Shown one piece after another: positions 25,441 to 37,968 of a DNA stretch of 64,000 nt. The stretch spans positions 4,402,001 through 4,466,000 of the forward strand of contig NZ_JAGIOC010000001.1 of NCBI RefSeq assembly GCF_017876515.1. The letters are read 5' to 3'. A program made the translations under genes and the position numbers. The notes below the pieces were generated by a model, which saw nothing but the letters and a program-made list of their open reading frames with translations, had not been told where the DNA came from and did no database searches. This stretch comes from Brachybacterium fresconis. Its GTDB lineage: Bacteria; Actinomycetota; Actinomycetes; Actinomycetales; Dermabacteraceae. How positions within the stretch are numbered: the first letter of the stretch is position 1; each line of letters begins with the position of its first letter.

Positions 25441-26220
25441 TCAGAAGGGATCGAGGAACGAGGTCCCGCCCACGCGGTGCAGACCGCGCTCCCAGTCCGG
25501 GAGCACCTCGTGGGCGTCCTCGGCGATCACGTGGTCGAAGACCGCCCGCATCGAGGGGTCGGGCGGCGGAGCGGTGTCCACCAGCACGGTCGTGGCCCCG
25601 TGGGCCTTGGCCACCGGGGCCAGCTGCGCCGCGGGGAACACCGTCCCGCTGGTGCCCACGGCGACGAACAGGTCCGCCCGCCGGGCCAGGCGCATGCCGA
25701 GCTCGAGGGCATCCGGCGGCAGCATCTCGTCGAACAGCACCACGGCCGGCCGGGTCGGAGCACCGCAGACGGGGCAGGTCGCGGGCACCCCATGATCCTC
25801 CGGGCGGGACCCCGAGCCGGGTCGCAGCCGGCCCCGCCAGGGGCATTCCGGGTCCAGACAGCGCGCGTGCAGGGCGCTGCCGTGCAGCTCGGCGACGACC
25901 TCGCTGCCCGCCGCCTGGTGCAGCCCGTCGATGTTCTGCGTGATCACCGGGGCACCCAGGCGCGCGATCGCACGGTGGCCCGGCGTGGGTCCGTGCTCCG
26001 TCGCGATCCGCGCCATCCGGCCCCAGACGCTCCACAGCTGGGGCAGCGTGTCCGGCAGCAGCTCGGCATGCATCGCCTGCTCGGTCTCCGGTTCCAGGGC
26101 CCACAGCCCGTCGGGGCCGCGGAAGGTCCCCAGCCCCGTGCGGGCGCTGATCCCCGACCCCGTGAGGAAGACGATCTCCTCGTGCTGCGGGCCCGGGACG
26201 AAGCGCCCCGGCGTCGTCAC
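25441..26220 (-). CDS. Sirtuin, NAD-dependent protein deacylase (Sir2 family)
   Basis: A 259-residue Sir2 enzyme that removes acyl groups from protein lysines using NAD. The NAD loop GSGISARTGLGTFRG begins at about residue 21, TQNIDGLH is at 94-101 and the catalytic histidine is H113 in ELHGS. Four zinc cysteines are present (CLDPEC at 121-126 and CPVCG). The start is a GTG at 26220 overlapping the aldo/keto reductase stop (GTGA); an in-frame GTG one codon upstream (26223) is equally possible. Acetyl-CoA synthetase, a common sirtuin substrate, starts in the same window but is not linked in an operon. Confidence 0.9.
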   Translation of the reverse strand: MTTPGRFVPGPQHEEIVFLTGSGISARTGLGTFRGPDGLWALEPETEQAMHAELLPDTLPQLWSVWGRMARIATEHGPTPGHRAIARLGAPVITQNIDGLHQAAGSEVVAELHGSALHARCLDPECPWRGRLRPGSGSRPEDHGVPATCPVCGAPTRPAVVLFDEMLPPDALELGMRLARRADLFVAVGTSGTVFPAAQLAPVAKAHGATTVLVDTAPPPDPSMRAVFDHVIAEDAHEVLPDWERGLHRVGGTSFLDPF

Positions 26221-27086
26221 CACTCCTCGTGCTCGCGCGAATCCCAGGCCGCGTCCTCGCCGAGATCGAGCGTGGCCAGCAGCTCCCGATCGGCATCGTC
26301 CAGGCGCACGTGCTCCAGGGTCGCGTTGTCGCGCTGGCGCCGCGGGTCCGAGGACTTCGGGATCACCACGATGCCCTGGTCGACGGCCCAGCGCAGCGAG
26401 ATCTGCGAGGTGGTGGCCCCGTGCTTCTCGGCGAGCTTGCGCAGGGCGAACTGGGCATCCAGGCCGTCGCGGCCGGCGAGCGGGCCCCACGCCTCGGTGA
26501 GGATCCCGTGCTCGCGGTGGAAGGAGACCGCCTCACCGCGCTGCAGGGCAGGGGAGAGCTGGATCTGGTTCACCTCGGGCCACACGCCCGTCGCGTCGAC
26601 CAGCTCTGTCAGCTGCTCGGGGCGGAAGTTGGAGACCCCGATGTGCAGGGCCTTCCCCTCCTCCTTCAGGTCGATCAGGGTCCGCCAGGTCTCCAGGGCG
26701 AGTCCGCGCGAGGGGTTGGGCCAATGGATCAGCACCAGGGCGGCGCGGGGGAGCCCGAGGCGGCGCAGCGACTCGAGGAATCCGGTGCGGGTGGCCTCGC
26801 GGCCCTGGTCGCCTCCGGCGATCTTGGTGGTCACGAGCACGTCATCGGGGTCGACGCCGCTGACCCGCACGGCCTCGCCGACGGCGGCCTCGTTGCCGTA
26901 CTGCGCCGCCGTGTCCAGCAGGCGGTAGCCCGATCCCAGCGCCGCGGCGATCCCGTCGACCGCGCCGCGGCCCTTCATGCTGGAGGTCCCGAAGCCGATC
27001 AGCGGGAACGAGGTGCCGTCGGCCAGGGTGGTGGTGGGGATCGACAGCGTGGGGGTCGACAGCGGGGTGTTCGACGGGGTGGTCAT
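26217..27086 (-). CDS. Aldo/keto reductase
   Basis: A 289-residue NADPH-dependent oxidoreductase of the AKR5-like (2,5-diketo-gluconate reductase) type. The catalytic tetrad is complete: D58 and Y63 in [12 protein letters not shown]88 in VTTKI, H121 in LIHWPNP. The cofactor phosphate site [13 protein letters not shown] is near residue 250. It would reduce aldehydes or ketones; the natural substrate is not apparent. It overlaps the sirtuin start by four bases, so both are cotranscribed, and it is divergent from arcA. Confidence 0.93.
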   Translation of the reverse strand: MTTPSNTPLSTPTLSIPTTTLADGTSFPLIGFGTSSMKGRGAVDGIAAALGSGYRLLDTAAQYGNEAAVGEAVRVSGVDPDDVLVTTKIAGGDQGREATRTGFLESLRRLGLPRAALVLIHWPNPSRGLALETWRTLIDLKEEGKALHIGVSNFRPEQLTELVDATGVWPEVNQIQLSPALQRGEAVSFHREHGILTEAWGPLAGRDGLDAQFALRKLAEKHGATTSQISLRWAVDQGIVVIPKSSDPRRQRDNATLEHVRLDDADRELLATLDLGEDAAWDSREHEEW

Positions 27087-27202
27087 GGAAGCCTCCTGCA
27101 GGGGACGGGAGCGGACACCACCAGCGTAGTCATCCCCGCCGGGCAGGGGCGGGAACGTCTGTTACCGTGCGGACACCCGACGTCTCGATGAGGAGATTTC
27201 CC

Positions 27203-28435
27203 ATGCCCGTTGCGCCCATCGCGCCCTCCGGAGTGCCTGACGAGATCTCCCCGCTGCGCCGGGTGATCGTCCACCGCCCCGGCCCCGAGCTCGAACGCCT
27301 CACCCCGGACTCCCGCGAGGAGTTCCTCTTCGACGAGGTGCTCTGGAGGGGTCGCGCCGAGGCGCAGCACGAGGAGTTCTCCGCCCTGCTGCAGGCCGAG
27401 GGCGTCGAGGTGCTCGAGCTGACGGATCTGCTCACCGATGTCCTGGAGATCCCCGACCTGCGTGCGCGCCTGCTGGCGCGGGCGCTGGATCCGGCGGTGC
27501 TCGGGGACATCGCCGTGCAGGACCTCACCGAGGCGCTGGAGGAGATGCCCTCGGCCCGGCTGGTCGAGGTGATGATCGCGGGGATCACGGTGGCGGAGCT
27601 GCGGGGGCTGGGCGTCAGCCCGCGCTCGATCGCGCTGCAGCGGGTGCCCGAGGAGCATCTCGTGCTGGATCCGCTGCCCAACCATCTGTTCACCCGCGAC
27701 CCCTCGGCCTGGATCGGTGACACGGTCTCGGTCAGCCCGATGCGCCACGGCGCCCGACGCCGCGAGAGCCTGCACCTGGAGGCGATCTACCGCCACCATC
27801 CGTCCTTCGACGGGGCCGCCGGCCCGCGGCGTCTGCTGGGTCGGGACGGGGCCGGTGCCGCGACCGTCGAGGGCGGGGACGTGATGATGCTGTCGCCGCA
27901 GGTGGTCGCCGTCGGCATCTCGGAGCGCACCAGCGCGGTCGGGGTCGAACGGCTCGCCGCGGACCTGCTCGAGCACGGCCCGGTCCAGCGGGTGATCGCG
28001 ATCGCCCTGCCGCATCGACGCTCCATGATGCACCTGGACACCGTCACCACCGTCGTCGACCAGGAGTCGATGCTGCGCTACGGACCGCTGGGCATGCTGG
28101 AGACCTTCGAGATCGAGCGCCCGGGGGAGAGGCTGGTCTCGCGCGCCCGCGCGGCGGACGAGATGGACGACGTGCTCGCCCGGGGTCTCGGGGTCGAGAG
28201 CCTGCGCGTGCTCAGCGCCGGACTGGATCCGTACACCGCGGCGCGCGAGCAGTGGGACGACGGGTGCAACGTCCTCGCGATCGCCCCGGGCCGGGTGGTC
28301 GCCTACGAGCGGGCGGCGGCGACCAATGATTATCTGCGGGCCCAGGGGGTCGAGGTGCTGGAGTTCGCCGGGGACGAGCTCGGGCGCGGGCGCGGCGGGC
28401 CGCGCTGCATGAGCTGCCCCGTCTCCCGCGGCTGA
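27203..28435 (+). CDS. arcA: Arginine deiminase
   Basis: A 410-residue guanidino-modifying enzyme hydrolysing arginine to citrulline and ammonia. The conserved NHLFTRDPS segment, the EGGDVM Glu and the catalytic cysteine C402 in GGPRCMSCP are present, as is MMHLDTV with the active-site His. The ATG at 27203 follows AGGAG. No carbamoyltransferase or carbamate kinase gene (arcB, arcC) is adjacent, so ATP-yielding arginine fermentation cannot be claimed from this window; acid resistance or citrulline production are alternatives. Confidence 0.94.
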   Translation: MPVAPIAPSGVPDEISPLRRVIVHRPGPELERLTPDSREEFLFDEVLWRGRAEAQHEEFSALLQAEGVEVLELTDLLTDVLEIPDLRARLLARALDPAVLGDIAVQDLTEALEEMPSARLVEVMIAGITVAELRGLGVSPRSIALQRVPEEHLVLDPLPNHLFTRDPSAWIGDTVSVSPMRHGARRRESLHLEAIYRHHPSFDGAAGPRRLLGRDGAGAATVEGGDVMMLSPQVVAVGISERTSAVGVERLAADLLEHGPVQRVIAIALPHRRSMMHLDTVTTVVDQESMLRYGPLGMLETFEIERPGERLVSRARAADEMDDVLARGLGVESLRVLSAGLDPYTAAREQWDDGCNVLAIAPGRVVAYERAAATNDYLRAQGVEVLEFAGDELGRGRGGPRCMSCPVSRG

Positions 28436-28479
28436 GGGACCGCGCAGGAGATCCGGGGCCGACGCACGACTCCGGGGCC

Positions 28480-28552
28480 GATCATCCCCGCGCGAGGCTC
28501 TGCGCCGGGGAGGCCGCATGGCGGAGAGGCCCCGCGCGGTGTCGGGGACGAT
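28480..28552. terminator. Long imperfect inverted repeat between convergent arcA and GNAT gene
   Basis: GATC-TCCCC on the left pairs with GGGGA-GATC on the right, enclosing CCGCGCGAGGC paired with GGCCCCGCGCGG. The structure fills most of the 119-base gap, ends 2 bases from the acetyltransferase stop, and could stop transcription from both sides. Confidence 0.5.
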
Positions 28553-28554
28553 CC

Positions 28555-29127
28555 TCAGCGACGCGTGGGTGGCGGCGGATCCGCCGCCGTCTGCAGCGTC
28601 TGCGCCTGCTGCGGCAGCGGTTCGGTCAGCGAGCGCTCGAGCAGCAGCTGCTGGGTGCCGAACTCCTCCAGGCCCTTGCGGACGGTGAAGCCGAGCTTGC
28701 GCAGCAGGGTGACGCTGCGCTTGTTGCGGGTCTGGCTGATCGCGATCACGTGCTCGTCCTCCAGCTCGGTGCGCGCCCACGACAGCAGGGCGATGCACGA
28801 TTCGGCGGCGAAGCCCTGCCCGGTCCACTCCGGCAGCAGCGCATAGGACAGCTCCAGCTCGCCGCGGTCGTAGTCCAGCGTGATCGAGCCGATCATGGTG
28901 TCGTCCTCGGCCAGGGCCAGAGCCCAGCGACCCCAGCTCAGCCCCAGCGGGGAGAGCTCGAGAGCCTGCCGCGAGGCGTAGTCCACCGACCCGCCGAGGT
29001 ACTCGCGGGTGACGGGATCGGTCATCAGGCGGATCATCGTCGCGCGGTCCTCATCGCCCGGCGGTCGGATCACCAGCCGGGGGCTTCGAATCCGCACCGG
29101 CCAGTCGCTCGTGCCTTCCTTTGTCAC
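28555..29127 (-). CDS. GNAT-family N-acetyltransferase (RimJ/RimL-like)
   Basis: A 190-residue GNAT enzyme resembling ribosomal-protein acetyltransferases (Acetyltransf_3 type): RSPRLVIRPPGDEDR at the start, YALLPEWTGQGFAAESCIAL as the acetyl-CoA loop and SVTLLRKLGFTVRKGLEEFG at the end. The acceptor is unknown. A GTG at 29127 is chosen since GNAT homology begins about 10 residues later, though the frame stays open upstream. It is monocistronic, divergent from gcvT with 247 bases between. Confidence 0.85.
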   Translation of the reverse strand: MTKEGTSDWPVRIRSPRLVIRPPGDEDRATMIRLMTDPVTREYLGGSVDYASRQALELSPLGLSWGRWALALAEDDTMIGSITLDYDRGELELSYALLPEWTGQGFAAESCIALLSWARTELEDEHVIAISQTRNKRSVTLLRKLGFTVRKGLEEFGTQQLLLERSLTEPLPQQAQTLQTAADPPPPTRR

Positions 29128-29374
29128 GGCCCCACCGTACAAGGTCACTGCCCGTGCACCCCGGCACTTCCGCCCTGTTGCCGACCTGCTGCCACCCGGG
29201 TGCGCTCCGGTTGCCGACGGTTTCCCCACCACGGCACCCGAGCGCCTCGCACGGCGGGCCCGGACGGTATGGTGAGCCCTGCGGCACACCGACGTGCCGT
29301 GAACTGCCGGCTCACGGGAACGTGCCGCGGATGCCGAGGGGCGAGGATCCCGCCCCGTGACGAGAAGGAGCACC

Positions 29375-30505
29375 ATGGAGCAGGCCCTGCGCAGCACGGC
29401 GCTGGAAGCGGTCCACGAGTCGCTCGGCGCGACCTTCACAGATTTCGCGGGCTGGCGGATGCCGGTGCGCTACGGCTCGGACCTCGCCGAGCACGCCGCG
29501 GTCCGCGAGCGTGCGGGGCTGTTCGACCTCAGCCACATGGGCGAGGTCCACCTGCGGGGCCCGCAGGCGGGGGAGGCCCTCGACCACGCGCTGGCCGGGA
29601 AGCTGTCCGCGATGTCCGTCGGCCGCGCGAAGTACTCGCTGCTGCTGACCGAGGACGGCGGCGTGATCGACGACGTCATCACCTACCGCCTGGCCGACGA
29701 CCACTTCGTGACGGTCGCCAACGCCTCCAATGCGGCCGTCGACGCCCAGGAGCTCATCGCCCGCGCCGCCGGCTTCGACGTCGAGGTCGACGACGCCTCG
29801 GACCGCACCGCGCTGATCGCCGTCCAGGGGCCCCGCAGCGAGGAGATCCTGCTGCGGGCCCTGACCACGGGCGGGAGCGGCGTCGAGGGCATCGGCGCCG
29901 AGGACCTCACCGCGATGAAGAACTACCGCTTCGCCGCCGGGACCTACCGCGGCCAGGAGCTCCTCGTCGCCCGCACGGGATACACCGGGGAGGACGGCTT
30001 CGAGCTGTACATCCCCAGCGATCTCGCCGTCGCCCTGTGGGAGCAGGTCACCGCTGCCGGCGGCGAGGACCTCACCCCCTGCGGGCTCGCCTGCCGCGAC
30101 ACCCTCCGGCTCGAGGCCGGGATGCCGCTGTACGGCAACGAGCTCTCCCGCGAGCTGTACCCCGCGCAGTCGGGGATGGGACGCGTGGTCGCCCTGAAGT
30201 CCAAGGGGGACTTCGTCGGCCGAGCGGGCATCGAGGCGGCGGACCTGACCGATCGTCCCGTCCTGGTGGGCCTGGTCGCCGAGGGACGTCGCGCCGCCCG
30301 CGCCGGCTCCGAGGTGCGGGACGGGCAGGGCCGCGCGGTCGGGGCGATCACCTCCGGCGCGCTGTCCCCGACGCTCGGTCATCCCATCGCCATGGCCTTC
30401 GTGTCCTCGCACGTCGCCGACGAGGGCACCGAGCTCGTCGCCGACGTCCGCGGCAAGGACCTGCCCGTCCGGGTGGTCGCTCTGCCGTTCTACCGGCACG
30501 GCTGA
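29375..30505 (+). CDS. gcvT: Glycine cleavage system T protein (aminomethyltransferase)
   Basis: A 376-residue tetrahydrofolate-dependent aminomethyltransferase. FTDFAGWRMPVRYGSDLAEH, LFDLSHMGEVHL and AGTYRGQELLVARTGYTGEDGFELY are typical. It takes the methylamine group from GcvH, releases ammonia and forms 5,10-methylene-tetrahydrofolate. The ATG at 29375 follows AGAAGGAG. First of gcvT-gcvH-gcvP. The 247-base upstream gap contains a short inverted repeat (CCGTGA/TCACGG, 29297-29317) but nothing I can match to a glycine riboswitch. Confidence 0.96.
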   Translation: MEQALRSTALEAVHESLGATFTDFAGWRMPVRYGSDLAEHAAVRERAGLFDLSHMGEVHLRGPQAGEALDHALAGKLSAMSVGRAKYSLLLTEDGGVIDDVITYRLADDHFVTVANASNAAVDAQELIARAAGFDVEVDDASDRTALIAVQGPRSEEILLRALTTGGSGVEGIGAEDLTAMKNYRFAAGTYRGQELLVARTGYTGEDGFELYIPSDLAVALWEQVTAAGGEDLTPCGLACRDTLRLEAGMPLYGNELSRELYPAQSGMGRVVALKSKGDFVGRAGIEAADLTDRPVLVGLVAEGRRAARAGSEVRDGQGRAVGAITSGALSPTLGHPIAMAFVSSHVADEGTELVADVRGKDLPVRVVALPFYRHG

Positions 30506-30570
30506 CCCTCCGACCTCCCTGCTCGACCCCTCGTATGATCCCCGATTCCCCTCCAGGAAGGACCATCCTC

Positions 30571-30942
30571 ATGACCGCAGAGCTCCTCTACAGCAAGGAC
30601 CACGAGTGGGTCCGCGTCGTCTCCGACGGTGTCGCCGTGATCGGCGTGACCGATTATGCCGCCGAGCAGCTCGGCGACGTGGTCTATGTCGACCTGCCCG
30701 AGTCCGGTGACGAGATCTCCGCCGGCTCCGAGATGGGCGAGATCGAGTCCACCAAGTCGGTCTCGGATCTGTTCTCCCCGATCTCCGGCACCGTCTCCGA
30801 GATCAACCAGGCGGTCGTCGACTCCCCGGAGCTGGTCAACTCCTCCCCGTTCGACGACGGATGGCTGCTCACCGTCAGCTTCGACGCGCTGCCCGAGGAC
30901 CTGCTCGGCGCCGAGGACTACAAGGCCTTCACCGCATCCTGA
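30571..30942 (+). CDS. gcvH: Glycine cleavage system H protein
   Basis: A 123-residue lipoyl carrier. The lipoylated lysine is K62 in EIESTKSVSDLF, followed by the PISG turn typical of GcvH. It shuttles the aminomethyl group between GcvP and GcvT. The ATG at 30571 follows AGGAAGGA. It lies 65 bases behind gcvT and 106 bases before gcvP in one operon. Confidence 0.97.
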   Translation: MTAELLYSKDHEWVRVVSDGVAVIGVTDYAAEQLGDVVYVDLPESGDEISAGSEMGEIESTKSVSDLFSPISGTVSEINQAVVDSPELVNSSPFDDGWLLTVSFDALPEDLLGAEDYKAFTAS

Positions 30943-31048
30943 GACCGAGCCGTCCGGAGGCGGCCGCCCCGAGGAATCCAGGAGCGGCCGCCTCCGCCAC
31001 GGCGCATGCACCCACCGAGAACCGCGAGACCAGGGGCACTGCTGAACC

Positions 31049-34000
<2,952 letters not shown>

Positions 34001-34111
34001 GGTTCCCGCGGCGCAGCGGGCACGGTGCGGCGGGAGCGACCTCTCGGCGGCTCGTGAACAGCTGTGACGCCCGGTTTCCGGCCGGGGCGCCCGGGCCATA
34101 CCCTCGTGAGC

Positions 34112-35323
34112 ATGACCGAGATCCTCACCACCCATGCCGGTTCCCTGCCTCGCAGCGAGGAGCTGATCGCTGCCAACGCCGCGCGCCCCGTCGGCGCGGA
34201 CGGACTGACCCCCGCCCCGACCGACGAGTTCCGCGAGGTGCTGCGCCAGGCGGTCACGGACGTCGTCGCCCGCCAGCGCGAGATCGGCATCGCGATCCCC
34301 AACGACGGCGAGTACGGACACCTGATGGGCTCGGCCGTGAACTACGGCTCCTGGTGGTCCTACATCTTCGACCGCGTCAGCGGCCTCGAGCTGACCGGCA
34401 GCGACCACTTCTCCAGCGAGCCGGTGCGCTCCGGCCCGGGCGACGTGCGCCTGACGACCTTCCCCGACCGGCGCGACTGGACGATCTTCGCCGACGCCTA
34501 TCAGGACCCCACCTCGGGCATCACCGTCGGCGGCCAGGCCACCTTCCCGGCGGCGACCGGCGAGATCTCCTACTCGGACACCGGCCGCGAGCTGGGCGCC
34601 CAGGACGTGGCCAACGTCCGCGCGGCACTCGAGGCGGCCGGCTACGACCGCGGCTTCCTCAACGCCCTCTCCCCGGGCTCGGGCAGCCGCATCGTCGATG
34701 ACCACTACGGCGACGAGGACGCGTTCCTCGACGCCTGGGTGGAGGTGATGCGCCCGGAGTACGAGGCCATCGCCGCCGCCGGGCTCACCGTGCAGATCGA
34801 CGACCCGTCGATCGCCGAGAACTGGGACCAGATCAATCCGGAGCCGAGCGTCGAGGACTACCTCGCCTTCACCCGCAAGCGGGTCGAGGCGGTCAATCGG
34901 GCCCTGGTGAACGTCCCCACCGAGCAGACCCGCTTCCACCTGTGCTGGGGCTCCTGGCACGGCCCCCACACCACCGACATCGAGTTCCGCCACATCGCTC
35001 CGCTGCTGCTCGAGATCGACGCGAGGTACTACAGCTTCGAGGCCGCCAACGTGCGCCACGAGCACGAATGGACCGTGTGGGAGGACCTCGAGCTGCCCCA
35101 GGACAAGGTCCTCGTGCCCGGCATCGTCTCCCATGCGACCAACGTGGTCGAGCACCCCGAGCTGGTCGCCCAGCGCCTGGAGCGCTTCGCGCGCCTGGTG
35201 GGCCCCGAGCGGGTCATCGGCTCCACCGACTGCGGTCTGGGCGGACGCATCCACCCGCAGATCGCCTGGGCGAAGCTCGATTCCCTGGTCAGGGGCGCCG
35301 AGATCGCGTCCGGGCGGGTCTGA
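34112..35323 (+). CDS. Cobalamin-independent methionine synthase C-terminal-domain-like methyltransferase
   Basis: A 403-residue single-barrel protein related to the catalytic half of MetE (YxjG/YxjH group). It opens TTHAGSLPRSEEL. Zinc-binding candidates are HLCWG (His-x-Cys) and STDCGLGG with the distal Cys, matching the His-Cys-Cys pattern of MetE. It lacks the N-terminal folate-binding half of MetE, so the methyl donor may not be the usual polyglutamyl folate. It sits 111 bases behind gcvP, which provides methylene-folate; a shared transcript is possible but not shown. The ATG at 34112 matches the family start. Confidence 0.88.
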   Translation: MTEILTTHAGSLPRSEELIAANAARPVGADGLTPAPTDEFREVLRQAVTDVVARQREIGIAIPNDGEYGHLMGSAVNYGSWWSYIFDRVSGLELTGSDHFSSEPVRSGPGDVRLTTFPDRRDWTIFADAYQDPTSGITVGGQATFPAATGEISYSDTGRELGAQDVANVRAALEAAGYDRGFLNALSPGSGSRIVDDHYGDEDAFLDAWVEVMRPEYEAIAAAGLTVQIDDPSIAENWDQINPEPSVEDYLAFTRKRVEAVNRALVNVPTEQTRFHLCWGSWHGPHTTDIEFRHIAPLLLEIDARYYSFEAANVRHEHEWTVWEDLELPQDKVLVPGIVSHATNVVEHPELVAQRLERFARLVGPERVIGSTDCGLGGRIHPQIAWAKLDSLVRGAEIASGRV

Positions 35324-35496
35324 GCGCCGGGGCGCAGCGCCCGCCTCGTCCCGCCCGGGCACGCTCGCCGGCCCGCGGCAGAGCGTGCGCACGGTGGGGG
35401 AGCGGCCGGCCGGGCGACGGAGAGTTCACCTCGGCGTCGCCGAGATGTCATGCGGGCGTGGACCCGATTCTGCTCAGGCGGAGGAGTATCGAGGGC

Positions 35497-36642
35497 GTGA
35501 GGATCCTCATCGTTGCCGAATCGTTCCTGCCGCACATCAACGGAGTCACCAACTCGGTGCTCCGCATCGTCGATCACTTCGCCGCCACCGGTGATGAGGT
35601 CGCGATCATCGCCCCGCAATGGCCGGGGGCCGAGACCTCGCTGCGCACCTCCTGCGGGCGCACGATCGAGGTGCACCGCGTCCCGTCGGCCCCGCTGCCG
35701 GGCTACTCGGCGGTGCGGATCGCCGCGGTCGGCGCCACCTCACTGCGCCGCCGGATCGAGGAGTTCGGGCCCGACGTCGTCCACCTGGCATCGCCCACCG
35801 TCCTCGGCGGGAGGGCGATGGTGGCCGCGCAGAAGGCGGGGGTCCCGACCGTCGCCGTGTACCAGACCGACATCCCCGGCTACACCGCGCGCTACGGGAT
35901 GCCGTTCCTCGCCCGGGCGTCCTGGCGGGCGGTGCGCGAGGTCCACAACCGCGCCACGCTCACCCTCGCCCCCTCCACCACCACCCGGGACGAGCTGATC
36001 GAGCACGGCATCGAGCGGGTGGACCTGTGGCGCCGCGGCGTGGACACCTCCTTGTTCTCCCCTGCGCTGCACAGCGCGCCGCTGCGTGCGCAGTACGCGG
36101 AGCCCGGCGAGAAGCTCGTGGTGTACATGGGGCGCCTCGCGGCCGAGAAGCAGGTCGCCGATCTGCAGGTCATCCACGACATGCCGGGGGTGCGCCTGCT
36201 GATCGTCGGCGACGGCCCCGAACGGGAGGCGCTGCGCCGCCGGATGCCCCGGGCCCGCTTCGCCGGCTTCCGTTCGGGAACCGACCTCGCCGCCCACCTC
36301 GCCAGCGCCGACCTCTTCATCCACCCCGGCGAGCTCGAGACCTTCGGCCAGACCATCCAGGAGGCCATGGCCTCCGGCCTGCCCGTGATCGCTCCCCGCC
36401 GCGGCGGCCCCGTCGATCTCGTCTCGCCCAGTCGCACCGGGTGGCTGTACACCCCGGGGATGCTCGATGAGCTCCAGGAACAGGCCGCCGACCTGCTGTT
36501 CGACGACGCCAAGCGGCGCGCCTTCGGTCGGGCCGCACAGGAGAGCGTGCACAAGCGCACCTGGCCGGTGCTCGCCGAGCAGCTGCGCGGCTACTACCTC
36601 TCCGCCCTCGAGAGCCATCGAGGCCTGCTCGGCGCTCGCTGA
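35497..36642 (+). CDS. GT4 glycosyltransferase, probable GDP-mannose-dependent mannosyltransferase (MgtA/PimB-like)
   Basis: A 381-residue GT-B enzyme. It opens VRILIVAESFLPHINGVTNS, followed by VYQTDIPGYTARYG and LWRRGVDTSLFSP; the donor site has EX7E in ETFGQTIQEAMASGLP. Actinobacterial relatives mannosylate lipid acceptors such as phosphatidylinositol or glucuronosyl-diacylglycerol. The GTG at 35497 is supported by GGAGGAG nine bases upstream. It stands alone between the MetE-like gene and a minisatellite. Acceptor and donor are inferred. Confidence 0.82.
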   Translation: MRILIVAESFLPHINGVTNSVLRIVDHFAATGDEVAIIAPQWPGAETSLRTSCGRTIEVHRVPSAPLPGYSAVRIAAVGATSLRRRIEEFGPDVVHLASPTVLGGRAMVAAQKAGVPTVAVYQTDIPGYTARYGMPFLARASWRAVREVHNRATLTLAPSTTTRDELIEHGIERVDLWRRGVDTSLFSPALHSAPLRAQYAEPGEKLVVYMGRLAAEKQVADLQVIHDMPGVRLLIVGDGPEREALRRRMPRARFAGFRSGTDLAAHLASADLFIHPGELETFGQTIQEAMASGLPVIAPRRGGPVDLVSPSRTGWLYTPGMLDELQEQAADLLFDDAKRRAFGRAAQESVHKRTWPVLAEQLRGYYLSALESHRGLLGAR

Positions 36643-36721
36643 GCAATCGCGGGTTCGCGGCGTCCGCTCCGCCCGTCGCGGGCTCCGAGGTCGTCGGCCG
36701 CCGCTCCGCGCGACCGGGTTG

Positions 36722-36825
36722 CCGGTGCGCCATCGGCCGACCCATGCGTAGCGGGCTCCCGGTGCGCCATCGGCCGACCCGCCCGTCGCGGGCTCCCGGT
36801 TCACAATCGGCCACACAGCTCGCCG
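36722..36825. repeat. 37-base tandem repeat (2.8 copies)
   Basis: Units at 36722-36758 and 36759-36795 share CCGGTGCGCCATCGGCCGAC and differ mainly in the middle; a diverged third unit follows from 36796. Imperfect relatives of the unit's right half occur just upstream (about 36680-36700). It lies behind the GT4 stop and ahead of the amidotransferase gene. Function unknown. Confidence 0.8.
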
Positions 36826-36902
36826 CGGCCCCTGCCCGCACGATGGACTGTGTCCTGTCGCCGTTCCCGGCGGCACGGATTCCCGCGGAAAGGACCACCA
36901 TC

Positions 36903-37649
36903 ATGGCGCAGCGCACCACCCGTCGCCCGCTCATCGGAGTGACCGCAGGGACCCGCGCCATGATGACCGGCGCCTGGGCGGGCCATGACGCCGTGGTGGT
37001 CACCGAGCACTACGTGCGGGCGATCCGTGCGGCCGGCGCCCGGCCCGTCATCCTCGCCCCGCAGGACGAGTGGACCGACGAGGAGGTCTCCGAGCTCGAC
37101 GGACTCGTCCTCACCGGCGGCACCGACCTGGACTCCACGACCTGGGGCGAGGACGCCCTGGCGACCGACATGACCCCGGACCCGGAGCGCGACGCTTTCG
37201 AGACGGCGCTGTACCGTGCCGCCCGCCGCGCCGACGTCCCGGTGCTCGGCATCTGCCGCGGCCTGCAGATCATCGTCATCGCCGAAGGCGGCGCACTGCA
37301 CCGCCATCTCCCGACGGACCTCCCGGCGCATCCCACCACGGGGGAGCGGCCCACCGCGGTGGAGGCCGCCATCGACGCCGACAGCGACCTCGCCCTCGCC
37401 CTCGGCACCCGCGCCGAGGTCACCGCTTTCCACCACCAGGGCATCGCCGCCGTCGCCGGGGACCTGCGGGTCGTCGCCCGCCACGAGAGCTCCCTGCCGC
37501 TGGCCGTCGAAGCCGCAGCGGGCTCCAGCGTGCTCGCCGTGCAATGGCATCCCGAGATCGACGGGGCCGACGGCGCCGCCGTCTTCGAGAGCCTGCTCAC
37601 CGCGATCCGCCACCGCGCCGAGTCGGCACCGGCCCCCTCGCTGGTCTAG
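36903..37649 (+). CDS. Class I glutamine amidotransferase-like hydrolase (PuuD family)
   Basis: A 248-residue gamma-glutamyl-gamma-aminobutyrate-hydrolase-type protein. The nucleophile is C118 in VLGICRGLQ and the His/Glu pair lies in VQWHPEID; GLVLTGGTDLD forms the oxyanion loop. Family members cleave gamma-glutamyl amides in putrescine use or polyglutamate turnover. No other polyamine genes are adjacent, so the substrate remains open. The ATG follows GGAAAGG. The gene after it is a small membrane protein 79 bases downstream. Confidence 0.9.
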   Translation: MAQRTTRRPLIGVTAGTRAMMTGAWAGHDAVVVTEHYVRAIRAAGARPVILAPQDEWTDEEVSELDGLVLTGGTDLDSTTWGEDALATDMTPDPERDAFETALYRAARRADVPVLGICRGLQIIVIAEGGALHRHLPTDLPAHPTTGERPTAVEAAIDADSDLALALGTRAEVTAFHHQGIAAVAGDLRVVARHESSLPLAVEAAAGSSVLAVQWHPEIDGADGAAVFESLLTAIRHRAESAPAPSLV

Positions 37650-37728
37650 AATGGGCCCGGACGTCCGCGCCCTCGGACCCCGGTCCGCTGCGGGCGGAAC
37701 GATCAGGTGACACGGAGGAAGAGCCAGC

Positions 37729-37968
37729 ATGAGCAACGAGCAGGTCACGCGCACCGTCGAGACCACGCAGCGTGATGAGGAGAACCAGACCTCGCACGGC
37801 AACAACGTGGTGCTCAGCATCGTGCTGTTCGCCGTGGTGTTCGGCCTCTTCGCCGGTGGCCTCTACGTGATGAGCCTGTTCACGGCCGTGACCTTCGTCG
37901 TCGGGCTGGGGATGTGCCTGCTCTCGCTGTTCCTGACCTTCGACCTGGTGCCGCGCTTCCTGTCCTGA
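37729..37968 (+). CDS. Small membrane protein of unknown function
   Basis: A 79-residue protein with a polar, Thr/Glu/Gln-rich N-terminus (about 1-25) and two hydrophobic segments (about 28-48 and 49-70). The ATG follows GGAGGAAGAG with normal spacing, and composition and codon use match its neighbours, which supports a real gene. No family was recognised. Confidence 0.75.
   Translation: MSNEQVTRTVETTQRDEENQTSHGNNVVLSIVLFAVVFGLFAGGLYVMSLFTAVTFVVGLGMCLLSLFLTFDLVPRFLS

Noticed and set aside
27203-28435. Complete arginine deiminase pathway
   Set aside because: Only arcA is here; neither ornithine carbamoyltransferase nor carbamate kinase nor an arginine/ornithine antiporter is adjacent.
29128-29374. 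Possible glycine riboswitch upstream of gcvT
   Set aside because: The 247-base gap has only short inverted repeats; I cannot find the conserved core bases of either glycine aptamer, and a shared intergenic region with the divergent GNAT gene leaves little room.
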